In this document: positions 15,117 to 23,983 of the stretch, piece after piece
How positions within the stretch are numbered: position 1 is the stretch's first letter
How the letters are laid out: every line of letters begins with the position of its first letter
NCBI RefSeq assembly: GCF_047973035.1
Contig: NZ_JBKEBF010000040.1
Coordinates: 1-64,000, forward strand
DNA from: Oleidesulfovibrio sp047973035
Lineage (GTDB): Bacteria; Desulfobacterota; Desulfovibrionia; Desulfovibrionales; Desulfovibrionaceae
Direction: 5' to 3'
Length of the DNA stretch: 64,000 nt
Translations under genes and position numbers: made by a program
Notes under the pieces: model-generated
The model's database searches: none
Seen by the model: only the letters and a program-made list of their open reading frames with translations
Told to the model about the DNA's origin: nothing

Positions 15117-17111
15117 ATGGCTTCCCGCAAGGATCTTGCCAACGCTATCCGCGCACTTAGCATGGACGCCGTGGAAAAGGCCAAATCCGGCCACCCCGGT
15201 GCACCCATGGGTATGGCCGACATGGCCGAGGTACTTTGGAACGACTTTTTGAAGCATAACTCCGCGGACCCCGCATGGGCCGACCGCGACCGCTTTGTTC
15301 TTTCCAACGGCCACGGTTCCATGCTTATTTATTCGTTGCTGCACCTTTCCGGTTACGATGTCAGCATCGACGACATCAAGGACTTCCGGCAGCTGCATTC
15401 CAAAACTCCGGGCCACCCCGAATACGGTGTAACCCCCGGCGTGGAAACTACCACCGGTCCGCTGGGTCAGGGCATTGCCACCGCAGTGGGCATGGCCATG
15501 GCAGAGCGCATGTTGGCAGAGGCCTTCAACCGTGATGCATTTGCCATCGTGGATCACCACACCTACGTATTTCTGGGTGACGGCTGCATGATGGAAGGTC
15601 TTTCGCACGAAGCTTGCTCTCTGGCCGGTACGCTTGGCCTCGGCAAGCTGATTGCTCTGTACGATGATAACGGTATCTCCATAGACGGCCGCATCGACGG
15701 CTGGTTTGCAGACGATACCCCTGCTCGTTTCAGGGCATATGGCTGGCATGTTGTCGCGGATGTGGACGGACACGATGCTGAGTCTGTGCACAAGGCTATT
15801 GAAGAAGCCAAGTCTGTTACCGATAAGCCCAGCCTGATCTGCTGCAAGACCAAGATCGGCATGGGGGCTCCCAATATGGCGGATTCCAGCAAGGTGCATG
15901 GCTCACCTCTAGGTGCGGACGAAATTGCTGCTACCCGCGCCAACATCGGCTGGAACCATGCCCCGTTCGAAATTCCTGCCGACGTGTACGAAGGCTGGAA
16001 TGCCCGCGAAAAGGGCGCAGCAGCCCAGACCGCATGGAACGAGCTCTTTGCAGCATACGCGAAAGCCCATCCGGAACTGGCAGCGGAATTCACCCGCCGC
16101 ATGTCAGGCGACCTGCCCGAAGGTTGGCAGGCTCTGTGCGACAAAGCTCTCGCTCAGGTCGTGGCTGCAGCAGAAAACCTTGCCACCCGCAAGGCCTGCA
16201 ACAAGTCTCTGGAAGCTCTGGCTCCTGCACTGCCCGAAATGGTGGGCGGCTCTGCCGACCTTACCGGCTCTGTGGGCACCAAGTGGAGCGGCAGCACCCT
16301 GCTTGACCGCAACAACTGGTCTGGCAACTACATTTCCTATGGTGTGCGCGAGTTTGCCATGGGCGCCATGATGAACGGCCTGGCCCTGCATGGCGGCTTC
16401 CTGCCGTACGCCGGTACATTCCTTATTTTCTCTGACTACGCCAAAAATGCCTTCCGCCTTTCCGCGCTGATGGGCATTCGTACCGTATGGGTGCTTACGC
16501 ACGACTCCATCGGTGTGGGCGAAGACGGCCCCACCCACCAGCCTGTGGAACAGCTGGCCGGTCTGCGCCTTATTCCCGGTGCCCACGTGTGGCGTCCTTG
16601 CGACACTGTGGAAACTCAGGTGGCATGGCAGAGCGCTATCGAATACAAAAAAGGCCCCTCTGCGCTTTCGTTTACCCGTCAGGGCGTTCCCTTCATGCAG
16701 CGTGATGATGCAGCAGTGAAGAACATTGCCCGCGGTGGCTACGTACTGCGCGATTGCGAAGGCACCCCCGAGCTGATTCTGATAGCAACAGGCTCTGAAG
16801 TGGGCGTTGCCGGCGATGCTTTTGACAAGCTGACCGCAGAAGGCCGCAAGGTTCGCCTTGTGTCCATGCCCTGCAGCAATGTATTCGACCAGCAGGACGC
16901 TGATTACCGCGAATCCGTCCTGCCCGCAGCCGTTGAGGCCCGTGTGGCTGTAGAGGCCGCTTCTGCCGATTTCTGGTGGAAGTATGTAGGCCTTAAAGGA
17001 CGCGTGGTAGGCATGACCACCTTTGGTGAGTCTGCACCCGGCAAAGTGCTGTTCGAACACTTCGGCTTTACCGCCGATAATGTGGTCGCTGTAGCAAAAG
17101 AAGTACTGTAG
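15117..17111 (+). CDS. tkt: Transketolase
   Basis: 664 residues, full length. N-terminal ThDP-binding part: KSGHPGAPMGMADMAEVLW, SNGHGSMLIYSLLHLSGY and the GDGCMMEG motif (GDG...) with the later Asn for Mg2+-pyrophosphate. The middle Pyr domain carries the catalytic Glu (VREFAMGAMMNG) and the THDSIGVGEDGPTHQPVEQLA block. A C-terminal domain follows (about 530-664). It moves two-carbon units between sugar phosphates. AGGAGG lies before the ATG at 15117; upstream in-frame codons are non-coding in style. It has its own terminator and is followed by pgk. Confidence 0.97.
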   Translation: MASRKDLANAIRALSMDAVEKAKSGHPGAPMGMADMAEVLWNDFLKHNSADPAWADRDRFVLSNGHGSMLIYSLLHLSGYDVSIDDIKDFRQLHSKTPGHPEYGVTPGVETTTGPLGQGIATAVGMAMAERMLAEAFNRDAFAIVDHHTYVFLGDGCMMEGLSHEACSLAGTLGLGKLIALYDDNGISIDGRIDGWFADDTPARFRAYGWHVVADVDGHDAESVHKAIEEAKSVTDKPSLICCKTKIGMGAPNMADSSKVHGSPLGADEIAATRANIGWNHAPFEIPADVYEGWNAREKGAAAQTAWNELFAAYAKAHPELAAEFTRRMSGDLPEGWQALCDKALAQVVAAAENLATRKACNKSLEALAPALPEMVGGSADLTGSVGTKWSGSTLLDRNNWSGNYISYGVREFAMGAMMNGLALHGGFLPYAGTFLIFSDYAKNAFRLSALMGIRTVWVLTHDSIGVGEDGPTHQPVEQLAGLRLIPGAHVWRPCDTVETQVAWQSAIEYKKGPSALSFTRQGVPFMQRDDAAVKNIARGGYVLRDCEGTPELILIATGSEVGVAGDAFDKLTAEGRKVRLVSMPCSNVFDQQDADYRESVLPAAVEARVAVEAASADFWWKYVGLKGRVVGMTTFGESAPGKVLFEHFGFTADNVVAVAKEVL

Positions 17112-17154
17112 CGTTTTTCGGGGTGACCCCGAGCGCCATTAGTAGTAAAATGAA

Positions 17155-17196
17155 GGGTGCGGGTGTGACATGTAATCACATACGCACCCCTTTTTT
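17155..17196 (+). terminator. Terminator after tkt
   Basis: A long nearly perfect stem (GGGTGCG then GTGTGA paired with TCACAT and CGCACCC) ends in TTTTTT. It separates tkt from pgk, whose start is at 17236, so pgk needs its own promoter or read-through. Confidence 0.9.
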
Positions 17197-17235
17197 ATGT
17201 CGTACCCTTCAGTGTTAGCCAGCAGGAGACTTCAT

Positions 17236-18414
17236 ATGACTGTATTGAAAATGACTGACCTTGACCTGCGCGGTAAGCGCGTGCTGATTCGCGAAGACCT
17301 GAATGCCCCCATCAAGGACGGTGCGGTTGCCAACGACAACAGGCTGCGTGCGGCAGCTCCCAGCATCCGGCAAGCCATGGAAGCCGGAGCCCGTGTGATG
17401 GTAATGTCGCACCTCGGCCGCCCTGTGGAGGGCGAGTTTGATGAAGCTGCATCCATGAACCCCGTGGCCGGATGTCTGGCTGCAATTCTCGGCTGCGAAG
17501 TACCTGTTGTCCGTGAGTGGCTCGACGGAGTTGAAGTGCCGGAGGGCGGCGTAGTACTGACAGAGAATGTACGCTTTAACAAAGGCGAAAAGAAAAACGA
17601 CGAAGAGCTTGGCAAACGTATGGCTGCTCTTTGCGATATTTATGTGATGGATGCTTTCGGCACCGCACACCGCGCACAGGCATCAACCCATGCTGTTGCC
17701 CGTTTTGCACCCGTGGCATGCGCGGGGCCGCTGCTTGCGGCAGAGCTGGAAGCTCTCGGCAGAGCTCTGGACGCGCCCGCACATCCTGTTGTGGGCATCA
17801 TCGGCGGCTCGAAAGTGTCGACCAAGCTGACGCTGCTTGAAACGTTGTCGGGTAAAGTAGACCGCCTTATTGTGGGCGGCGGCATTGCCAATACGTTTAT
17901 CAGTGCTGCGGGCCATAATGTAGGTAAATCGCTGTACGAAGAAGATCTGGTGGCTGAAGCAAAGCGCCTCATGGATGCTGCCAAGGCTGCAGGCGGTGAG
18001 ATTCCTGTTCCTGTAGATGTGGTTGTGGCTACTGAATTTTCTGAAGCTGCCAAGGCCGTGCTTAAACCTGTGGATCAGGTGGCGGATGACGAGCTTATTA
18101 TGGATATCGGCCCTAAAACAGCCGCAATATACGCCGAGATTTTGAAGAGCGCAGGAACTGTGGTCTGGAACGGCCCTGTCGGCGTGTTTGAGTTTGATGC
18201 CTTCGGCGGAGGAACCAAGGCGTTGTGCGAAGCTGTAGCCGCCAGCGATGCCTTTTCCATTGCCGGTGGCGGTGACACTGTGGCTGCAGTGGATAAATAC
18301 GGTGTGCGTGAAGGTGTGTCGTATATCTCTACCGGCGGCGGCGCGTTTCTTGAGTTTCTGGAAGGCAAGGAACTGCCTGCCGTTGCCATGTTGCAGCAGC
18401 GTGCTAAAGGATAG
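17236..18414 (+). CDS. pgk: Phosphoglycerate kinase
   Basis: 392 residues, the normal bacterial length. Key blocks: KRVLIREDLNAPIKDG, VMSHLGRP, LTENVRFNKGEKKN, VMDAFGTAHRAQAST, then the nucleotide-binding C-domain with GIIGGSKVSTK, LIVGGGIANTF and the VWNGPVGVFEF, AGGGDTVAAV and YISTGGGAFLEFLEG motifs. It forms 3-phosphoglycerate and ATP from 1,3-bisphosphoglycerate in glycolysis/gluconeogenesis. The N-terminal substrate motif reads DLNAP where many have DFNVP, a conservative difference. CAGGAG precedes the ATG. A bidirectional-looking terminator is at 18594-18626. Confidence 0.97.
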   Translation: MTVLKMTDLDLRGKRVLIREDLNAPIKDGAVANDNRLRAAAPSIRQAMEAGARVMVMSHLGRPVEGEFDEAASMNPVAGCLAAILGCEVPVVREWLDGVEVPEGGVVLTENVRFNKGEKKNDEELGKRMAALCDIYVMDAFGTAHRAQASTHAVARFAPVACAGPLLAAELEALGRALDAPAHPVVGIIGGSKVSTKLTLLETLSGKVDRLIVGGGIANTFISAAGHNVGKSLYEEDLVAEAKRLMDAAKAAGGEIPVPVDVVVATEFSEAAKAVLKPVDQVADDELIMDIGPKTAAIYAEILKSAGTVVWNGPVGVFEFDAFGGGTKALCEAVAASDAFSIAGGGDTVAAVDKYGVREGVSYISTGGGAFLEFLEGKELPAVAMLQQRAKG

Positions 18415-18593
18415 AGCAGGCTTTCGCCGCATCTGATGTGAAGCTGGAGGTATAAGCTCAGTGCTCGTATTCATACGCAACGTGCTCTGAGTAAAGGCAA
18501 AGTTGATTTACCTGACGTTGTCTATGCGTTCACAGCCGTTGGCTGTTTGCGCTGCCTTCAGCCTCAGCGTTTATTAAGTCCTTCAATAAAAAG

Positions 18594-18626
18594 TCCCCCG
18601 TCATAGTGTGTGACGGGGGCTTTTTT
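18594..18626. terminator. Bidirectional terminator between pgk and 18641 gene
   Basis: CCCCCGTCA / TGACGGGGG stem; T run on the plus strand (18621-18626) and on the minus strand (ACTTTTTATT). It ends both the pgk transcript and the convergent minus-strand gene. Confidence 0.88.
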
Positions 18627-18640
18627 GTGCAAAGCTAAGG

Positions 18641-19393
18641 CTAAAAATTCCATTTGAAGTGAATCCGCCCTCCGGCTCCGCGTTCTCCCTCATCCGGTTC
18701 TACGCCACCGAGCAAAGGAATGTGCCTTTCTGAACTGTATTCAGGGCCGAAGGAAAAAGTAAAATTGTCCGAGGGTGACCAGTCCAGATAAATGCCTGCT
18801 TGTATCCCGTGCATTTCTATGGCCATACGCTCGGCTTCATCTCCGGCGACAGTCGGAACGACATTTGTAGCAATCTGGGAGCGGATTCCCCATGTATCAA
18901 GCCCCTTCATATACAAGGTGGCACGGGCATTGCCGTTGACTTCCGCAGGATAAAATTCGTTGCTGTTGTCACCAGAAGAGTCGCCTACCAGCTTCATTCC
19001 GGGAGCAACGGACAACGCCAGCAGTTCTTCCGAGTTTCCTTTTCGGGAAGGGACAGAAAATAATACCACCGGTTCATCGCTGGTTACCTTGTGCTCTGCT
19101 AATGCCTTCAGCTTTTCTTCTGTTTTGTGTGTATCCGGCAGCGCTAACATAAAGGAATAATAGTACCCGGAATACCCTGTGGGTACAGGCCCTGTGCTGG
19201 GCTCCTGTTGTTGACTCTGTTTTTTGGACGTTACGGAGCTTGCTGAAGCAAGTTGTACTGAGGAAGACAGCGCTAACGCGCTAGCTGGCAGTGCAAAAGT
19301 CAGACATAAAAATAGGGACAGCACACAAAACATATTTATGTGCCGCCAACAATGACCTGTTGTGCTAAGGAGTATGTATGGAAAAATACTCAT
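18641..19393 (-). CDS. Predicted exported outer-membrane-type protein, unknown function
   Basis: 250 residues. A hydrophobic N-terminal stretch (FCVLSLFLCLTFALPASALA, about 22-41) fits a signal peptide, with Arg/His just before it. A Ser/Gln-rich linker, then strand-rich sequence ending in FKWNF, whose C-terminal Phe is typical of beta-barrel outer-membrane proteins. The part IQAGIYLDWSPSDNFTFSFGPEY resembles LYADWKPVAGLTISAGPEL in the neighbour at 19564-20427, so the two may share a fold. The start is uncertain: no good ribosome site is visible before the first ATG or before the next one (19333). I do not recognise a named family. Confidence 0.6.
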   Translation of the reverse strand: MSIFPYILLSTTGHCWRHINMFCVLSLFLCLTFALPASALALSSSVQLASASSVTSKKQSQQQEPSTGPVPTGYSGYYYSFMLALPDTHKTEEKLKALAEHKVTSDEPVVLFSVPSRKGNSEELLALSVAPGMKLVGDSSGDNSNEFYPAEVNGNARATLYMKGLDTWGIRSQIATNVVPTVAGDEAERMAIEMHGIQAGIYLDWSPSDNFTFSFGPEYSSERHIPLLGGVEPDEGERGAGGRIHFKWNF

Positions 19394-19482
19394 GTGTATG
19401 TAAATAATATATCCGCCCTGAAAAGCAAGTTAGAAATATCAAGTGCAAAACCGGTAATTCTGTAAGAACAGTGCGTTAATAG

Positions 19483-19512
19483 AAAGCCGGTGAAGAAATC
19501 TTCACCGGCTTT
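19483..19512 (-). terminator. Terminator after the outer-membrane gene
   Basis: A 13-bp perfect stem (AAAGCCGGTGAAG / CTTCACCGGCTTT) with AAAT loop, 50 bp after the stop of the 19564-20427 gene on the minus strand. Confidence 0.8.
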
Positions 19513-19563
19513 ACGGGTATGCGCAAAAAGGCAGGAGCTATGTGCTGCACCTGCGGGTTTTGG

Positions 19564-20427
19564 TTAGAACAAGTACGAAATGTTCAGGCTGCCGCCCCAT
19601 GCTGCATCAGGATTTTCGGTATCGCCGACGCGGTCTTCGTTGTCGTTGTAAACCTTCATGCTACGGCCCCATACAAGCTCGGGACCGGCAGAGATGGTCA
19701 GGCCCGCAACAGGCTTCCAGTCGGCATAAAGACCGGTAACCACTTCGCGCATATCCAGATAGCCTTCTTTGGCAAGGGGGCTATGGTCGCGCAGACGGTA
19801 CACGTTAATGTCGTAGTTTGCGGCTGCACGGAAATCAAGAGTAGTGGAGTAGGCGTACTTCACTTCTGTCTTGGGGAAGCCGGCAAGCAATGTCCACGGA
19901 CCGTTAACATAGCGGGCACTGATCATGGGAAATACATAAGACTTAAGCGGCGTTCTGATGCCGGCAAGGCCCAGTGCCAGAGAAGACTGCTTGCTGAACG
20001 AATACCCCAGCATACCGCCGCCGAAAACTGTAAAGTTGTCGTTGACGAAGTCTTCTTCGAACATGGAGGTAAGTCCCAGAGATGCGACAGCGAACCACGG
20101 GCCGCTGATCTGGTATGTATCGTTGTACATAACCCCGATTCGTTGCAGGTTATCAAAAGGTTTTTTGCCTGCTTCACCAAAGGTTAAGTTAGACGTATCT
20201 TTCCAGTCATAGTTTTCGTTATGATAGAAAAACGAAAACTGCTTCCACGATGTACTGATGTTTGTCGTAGTACGGGAGAATGAACCCGCATCTTCAAGAT
20301 CGGCTTCGCCGGTGTAGCTGGTTTTTACACTGATGCGCATATTGCGCTCGCTGTCAGCATGAGCAGTTGCTACAGATGCCATAAGCATGAACAGCAATGA
20401 GAAAACAACGATACAGCGTTTGGTCAT
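19564..20427 (-). CDS. Outer-membrane beta-barrel protein, unknown function
   Basis: 287 residues. A clear signal peptide (MTKRCIVVFSLLFMLMASVATAHA, cleavage after AHA) is followed by alternating amphipathic strands rich in Tyr, Trp, Phe and Gly, and the chain ends in ISYLF with C-terminal Phe, the BAM-recognition signature. It resembles DUF6268-type porin-like proteins in style, but I cannot assign a family with certainty. AAGGAG precedes the ATG. It lies 43 bp downstream of the Lon-related protease gene on the same strand; a shared transcript is possible. Confidence 0.75.
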   Translation of the reverse strand: MTKRCIVVFSLLFMLMASVATAHADSERNMRISVKTSYTGEADLEDAGSFSRTTTNISTSWKQFSFFYHNENYDWKDTSNLTFGEAGKKPFDNLQRIGVMYNDTYQISGPWFAVASLGLTSMFEEDFVNDNFTVFGGGMLGYSFSKQSSLALGLAGIRTPLKSYVFPMISARYVNGPWTLLAGFPKTEVKYAYSTTLDFRAAANYDINVYRLRDHSPLAKEGYLDMREVVTGLYADWKPVAGLTISAGPELVWGRSMKVYNDNEDRVGDTENPDAAWGGSLNISYLF

Positions 20428-20470
20428 CGAAATGACTCCTTAAAAAAGGTAAACCGATCCGCTTGACGGA

Positions 20471-22879
20471 TCAACGCGAGCGAAGTGCTTTGGTGGCAAG
20501 CTTGCCTAATGTTGCAAGCCTCTTATCCACCAAATGGTATAGCGAACCAGGCGTGAAAGAACCATCCTTACGCCTGTTACCGGCTTTAAGACCGGTTAAA
20601 AACTCAAGCGCTTCCGTGATATGTTTTACCGGATAAATGGCAAAATTACCCGCATCAACTTCTTTCAGAACCTCATACTTCAGCATCAGGTGATCCTTGT
20701 TGTCATGCGGGATGATCACTCCCTGTTTTCCGGTAAGGCCGCGGCGTACGCACAGATCAAAGAATCCTTCGATTTTGCGGGTAACACCGCCAACAGCCAT
20801 GATTGCACCGGACTGCGATACGGCACCTGTAAAGGCGAGCGACATATCAATAGGTACTTCTGCCAGTGCGGAAAGCAGCGCGGCAAGCTCTGCACCGGAT
20901 GCAGAGTCACCCTCCACTCCTACATAGTTCTGTTCAAAGCACAGGCTGCCCGACAGAATAAGTGGTTTGTTGTAGGCGAACTGGCTGAGCAGGTAGCTCT
21001 TGAGGATCATCATCGCCTTGGTGTGGATAGGCCCGCCAAGCTGGGCTTCACGTTCCAGGTCAATAATGCCGCCGGTACCTACACCAACTGTACATGAAAT
21101 GGAATGGGGTAAACCAAATTCAAAATCGCCATACATGCTGACAGAAAGCCCTGTAACATGACCTACGGCATGGCCGCTGGTGGCAACTTTGATAAGTTCA
21201 CGGTCGTATTCTTCCATGAACAATTCTTCGTACAGATTATTACGGTAATGCCGTGCCACAAGCGCTTCGTGCAGGGTTGCGCCGTCTACGATTTCCTGAC
21301 CGTTCATGGAGGCAAGGGCCGCTGCTTCCAGCATAATCTCGCGTACCAGCGGATACTTGAGCGAAAGCTTTTTCTGATCTTCAATCAGCCGTGAGCCATA
21401 ATCCACAATGCCTGCCATAGCCTCACGGGTAAAAGGCGGCAGTCCGGCTTCTTCTATTATCTGCCGGATGTGCTGCAGGTAGGTTTTTACACCTCCGGCA
21501 TCACGGCGCATGGATTCCGCCATGTGGGCTTTGATTTTAAACAGCTTGGGAAAACGGTCGTCATGCGCCATCAGCTGTTCGTACATTTCTTCATCGCCGA
21601 TGAGGATTACTTTCAGCGTCAGGTCAAGCGGCTCAGGTTCAATACCCTTGGTCTTGGTGGTGTCAGCACCATCGTCCACATCTTCGATTCTGGCACGGCG
21701 CGAACGCAGCGCACGCATCAAGCCTTCCCACGCTACCGGATGCTGCAGGATGTCTTCCATATGCAGAACCAGAAAACCGCCGTTGGCTTTTTGCAATGCT
21801 CCGGCTTTTACCAGCGTGAAGTCAGTGACAAGAGCACCCATTTCGGCTTCACGCTCGATACATCCCAGCAGGTTGGCGGGGGTGGGGTGGTCGTCCAGAA
21901 TGATGGGGGCGCCTTTAAGCTCCGCGTTATCTACAAACAGGTTGATCTCATAGCGTGAAGCGGCATCATCATGCGCGGCGCCGGCTGCATCAAGCTGCGG
22001 TGCAGGTTCAGGCTTGCCGACAAAGCTGTCGATGTTTTCCAGCATATCAGCGCGCATATCTTCAAAAAAGTCACTGAGCGCAGTACAGTCGCAGGCGGTG
22101 TTAAATTCTTCCACCAGCGGATTCAGGTGTGTATCCAGCACCTCGTTCATAACCTTTTTGTTCAGCGACCGTTCACCGGCGCTCAGGCCTTGTTCAGCCT
22201 TGCTCAGCTGACGCATAAGTCCGGTCATGACATTGAGCAGTGCATCGCTTTTGCGTTTAAGCGTTTTACGCAGTCCCTCGTCCAGCTTTTCAAATTCTTC
22301 TTCACTCAGCCTTTTGCCTTCGATGAGCGGGTAAAGAGTCAGGCTGCCTTCTTCGTCCAGGTCAAGGTTAAATCCCTTGTCAATGGCGACGGAGTCCATT
22401 TCTTTAAGCAGCTTGTCACGTACATCCTGAAAGCGTTCGAGCAGTTCGTTGCGCTTTTTTACGTAGGCATCTTTCTCAAAGCGTGAGGGAATTTCCTTGC
22501 GGATACGGTTCAGTGTCTGCGCAAGGTCATTTTTCAGTTTGCGTCCTCTTCCTGCGGGCAGCAGGATAAGGCTCGGGTGGTCGCGGTCTGCAAAGTTGTG
22601 TACGTACAGCTGGTCCGGCGGCACAGGCATTTTGCGTGCACGGGGGGTCAGTACGTTCATCAGCATATATGTGCGGCCGAGATTAGGTTCGCCCGCCAGA
22701 TAAATATTGTAACCGATGTCTCGGATATGTAATGCCATTTCCAGCGCCTGCATGGCTCGTGGCTGGGCAGTGTTACGGGACGCACTCTTAGATAGCGTCC
22801 GGCTGTCCTCGCAGGGAATGCGCGCCGGATCGAGTCTGGTGCGTAATTTTGCAGAGGTAAGAGGCTTGGGGCTGCTCAT
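20471..22879 (-). CDS. Lon-related ATP-dependent protease (AAA_32 / LonB-like)
   Basis: 802 residues. An N-terminal ATPase domain of the AAA_32 type has a P-loop-like G63-EPNLG-R69-T70, with Arg where the Walker A Lys is expected. A long helical insertion (about 150-300) follows, then a Walker B/sensor region (NGGFLVLHMEDIL). The C-terminal Lon protease domain carries the Ser-Lys dyad: Ser659 in GDSASG and Lys702 in TRKIEGF, 43 residues apart as in Lon. It is a soluble protein, distinct from classical LonA (no N-terminal LAN domain). GGAG precedes the ATG. Substrates are unknown. Confidence 0.9.
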   Translation of the reverse strand: MSSPKPLTSAKLRTRLDPARIPCEDSRTLSKSASRNTAQPRAMQALEMALHIRDIGYNIYLAGEPNLGRTYMLMNVLTPRARKMPVPPDQLYVHNFADRDHPSLILLPAGRGRKLKNDLAQTLNRIRKEIPSRFEKDAYVKKRNELLERFQDVRDKLLKEMDSVAIDKGFNLDLDEEGSLTLYPLIEGKRLSEEEFEKLDEGLRKTLKRKSDALLNVMTGLMRQLSKAEQGLSAGERSLNKKVMNEVLDTHLNPLVEEFNTACDCTALSDFFEDMRADMLENIDSFVGKPEPAPQLDAAGAAHDDAASRYEINLFVDNAELKGAPIILDDHPTPANLLGCIEREAEMGALVTDFTLVKAGALQKANGGFLVLHMEDILQHPVAWEGLMRALRSRRARIEDVDDGADTTKTKGIEPEPLDLTLKVILIGDEEMYEQLMAHDDRFPKLFKIKAHMAESMRRDAGGVKTYLQHIRQIIEEAGLPPFTREAMAGIVDYGSRLIEDQKKLSLKYPLVREIMLEAAALASMNGQEIVDGATLHEALVARHYRNNLYEELFMEEYDRELIKVATSGHAVGHVTGLSVSMYGDFEFGLPHSISCTVGVGTGGIIDLEREAQLGGPIHTKAMMILKSYLLSQFAYNKPLILSGSLCFEQNYVGVEGDSASGAELAALLSALAEVPIDMSLAFTGAVSQSGAIMAVGGVTRKIEGFFDLCVRRGLTGKQGVIIPHDNKDHLMLKYEVLKEVDAGNFAIYPVKHITEALEFLTGLKAGNRRKDGSFTPGSLYHLVDKRLATLGKLATKALRSR

Positions 22880-23126
22880 GATTCTCCTGATCGGGCAGTG
22901 TGTTACGTGTTGACCAATGTCATGCGCATTGGCTCAACAAAAAAGTATATCTTACCCCTTTCCGATTGTCATCAGGCAATAGCGTTTGTCAGCCGGTGCA
23001 CAACTTTGTATATGTATATGCAGGCTGTTGCCGAATGTGGCGTTGGCATTGAAAACTTCTGGTACGTTTGTGACAAATATTTCAGCAAAGTACAAAACAT
23101 TGCAAAAAGACGAAGTGCACAGCGCA

Positions 23127-23981
23127 ATGCCCGATGATGATGTTGTTGTTTCGGTTATTGTTCCTGTGCTTCATGAAAACGGTGTTGCTGCCGCTCTTGG
23201 TGCACACTTGCTGCACGTCAGTTGCGGCATCCCTTTTGAGCTGATTATAGTTTGTGCCGAAAATTATTGCGGAGAGAACTCCGGCAAGCCTGATACTCTG
23301 AGTTGCAACACGAAAACAGAAAGCGGTGCAGGCTGCTCCGGCAGTTTCGCTTCGGGGGCTGTTTGTGCAGGGGGGCGCCAAGGTCACGGGGATGTTGAAT
23401 TTTGCGCAGGTAAACCGCAGACCGCAAATGCAGTATTAACGTCTTCTGTCCGCAGTATAGTTATTTCTGCCCCTAAAGGCAGAGCGCGCCAGATGAATGC
23501 CGGTGCAGCTGCCGCAAAAGGGGCGTACCTGCTGTTTTTGCACGCAGATACGCGGTTGCCGCAACAGGCCTTTACATTCATGGCGGAAGCTCTTGAGCGC
23601 GTGAAAGCCGGAGCATTCGGCCTGAGTATAGAGGATGACGGGCTGTACTTCAGATTTGTCGAACGCATTGCTGACGTGCGTAACAGACTTACGCGCACTC
23701 CGTACGGTGATCAGGCGCAGTTTTTCAGGACTGATTTTTTTCATGCTTTGAATGGTTATGCTGATATCCCTATAATGGAAGATGTGGATATAATGCGCCG
23801 CATCCGCCGCGGGGGACACGCTGTTGAGATTTTAAAAAACCGTGTTGCCACATCGGCACGGCGCTGGCACAAGGAAGGTAGATTGTATTGCTCGGTGCGC
23901 AATGTATGTCTGCGCACACTCTATGCACTGGGCGTTTCACCGCACTCACTTTCGCGATGGTATCGCGCACACAGAGGTTGA
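23127..23981 (+). CDS. GT2-like glycosyltransferase of the TIGR04283 type, with Cys-rich insertion
   Basis: 284 residues from the ATG of MPDDDVVVSVIVPVLHENG. The first strand SVIVPVLHE, the PKGRARQMNAGAAAAKGAYLLFLHADTRLP block (DxD-like HADT) and the RTPYGDQAQFFR and MEDVDIMRR motifs match the rSAM/selenodomain-associated transferase 2 family (TIGR04283). The expected VDGGSxDGT nucleotide motif after the second strand is absent; instead residues 43-105 are a Cys/Gly/Ser-rich stretch with Cys at 43, 48, 60, 70, 80 and 93, about 45 residues longer than usual. The ribosome site is weak, so the start could be the GTG at 23115. It abuts the TIGR04282-type gene, its usual partner. Confidence 0.75.
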   Translation: MPDDDVVVSVIVPVLHENGVAAALGAHLLHVSCGIPFELIIVCAENYCGENSGKPDTLSCNTKTESGAGCSGSFASGAVCAGGRQGHGDVEFCAGKPQTANAVLTSSVRSIVISAPKGRARQMNAGAAAAKGAYLLFLHADTRLPQQAFTFMAEALERVKAGAFGLSIEDDGLYFRFVERIADVRNRLTRTPYGDQAQFFRTDFFHALNGYADIPIMEDVDIMRRIRRGGHAVEILKNRVATSARRWHKEGRLYCSVRNVCLRTLYALGVSPHSLSRWYRAHRG

Positions 23982-23983
23982 TT

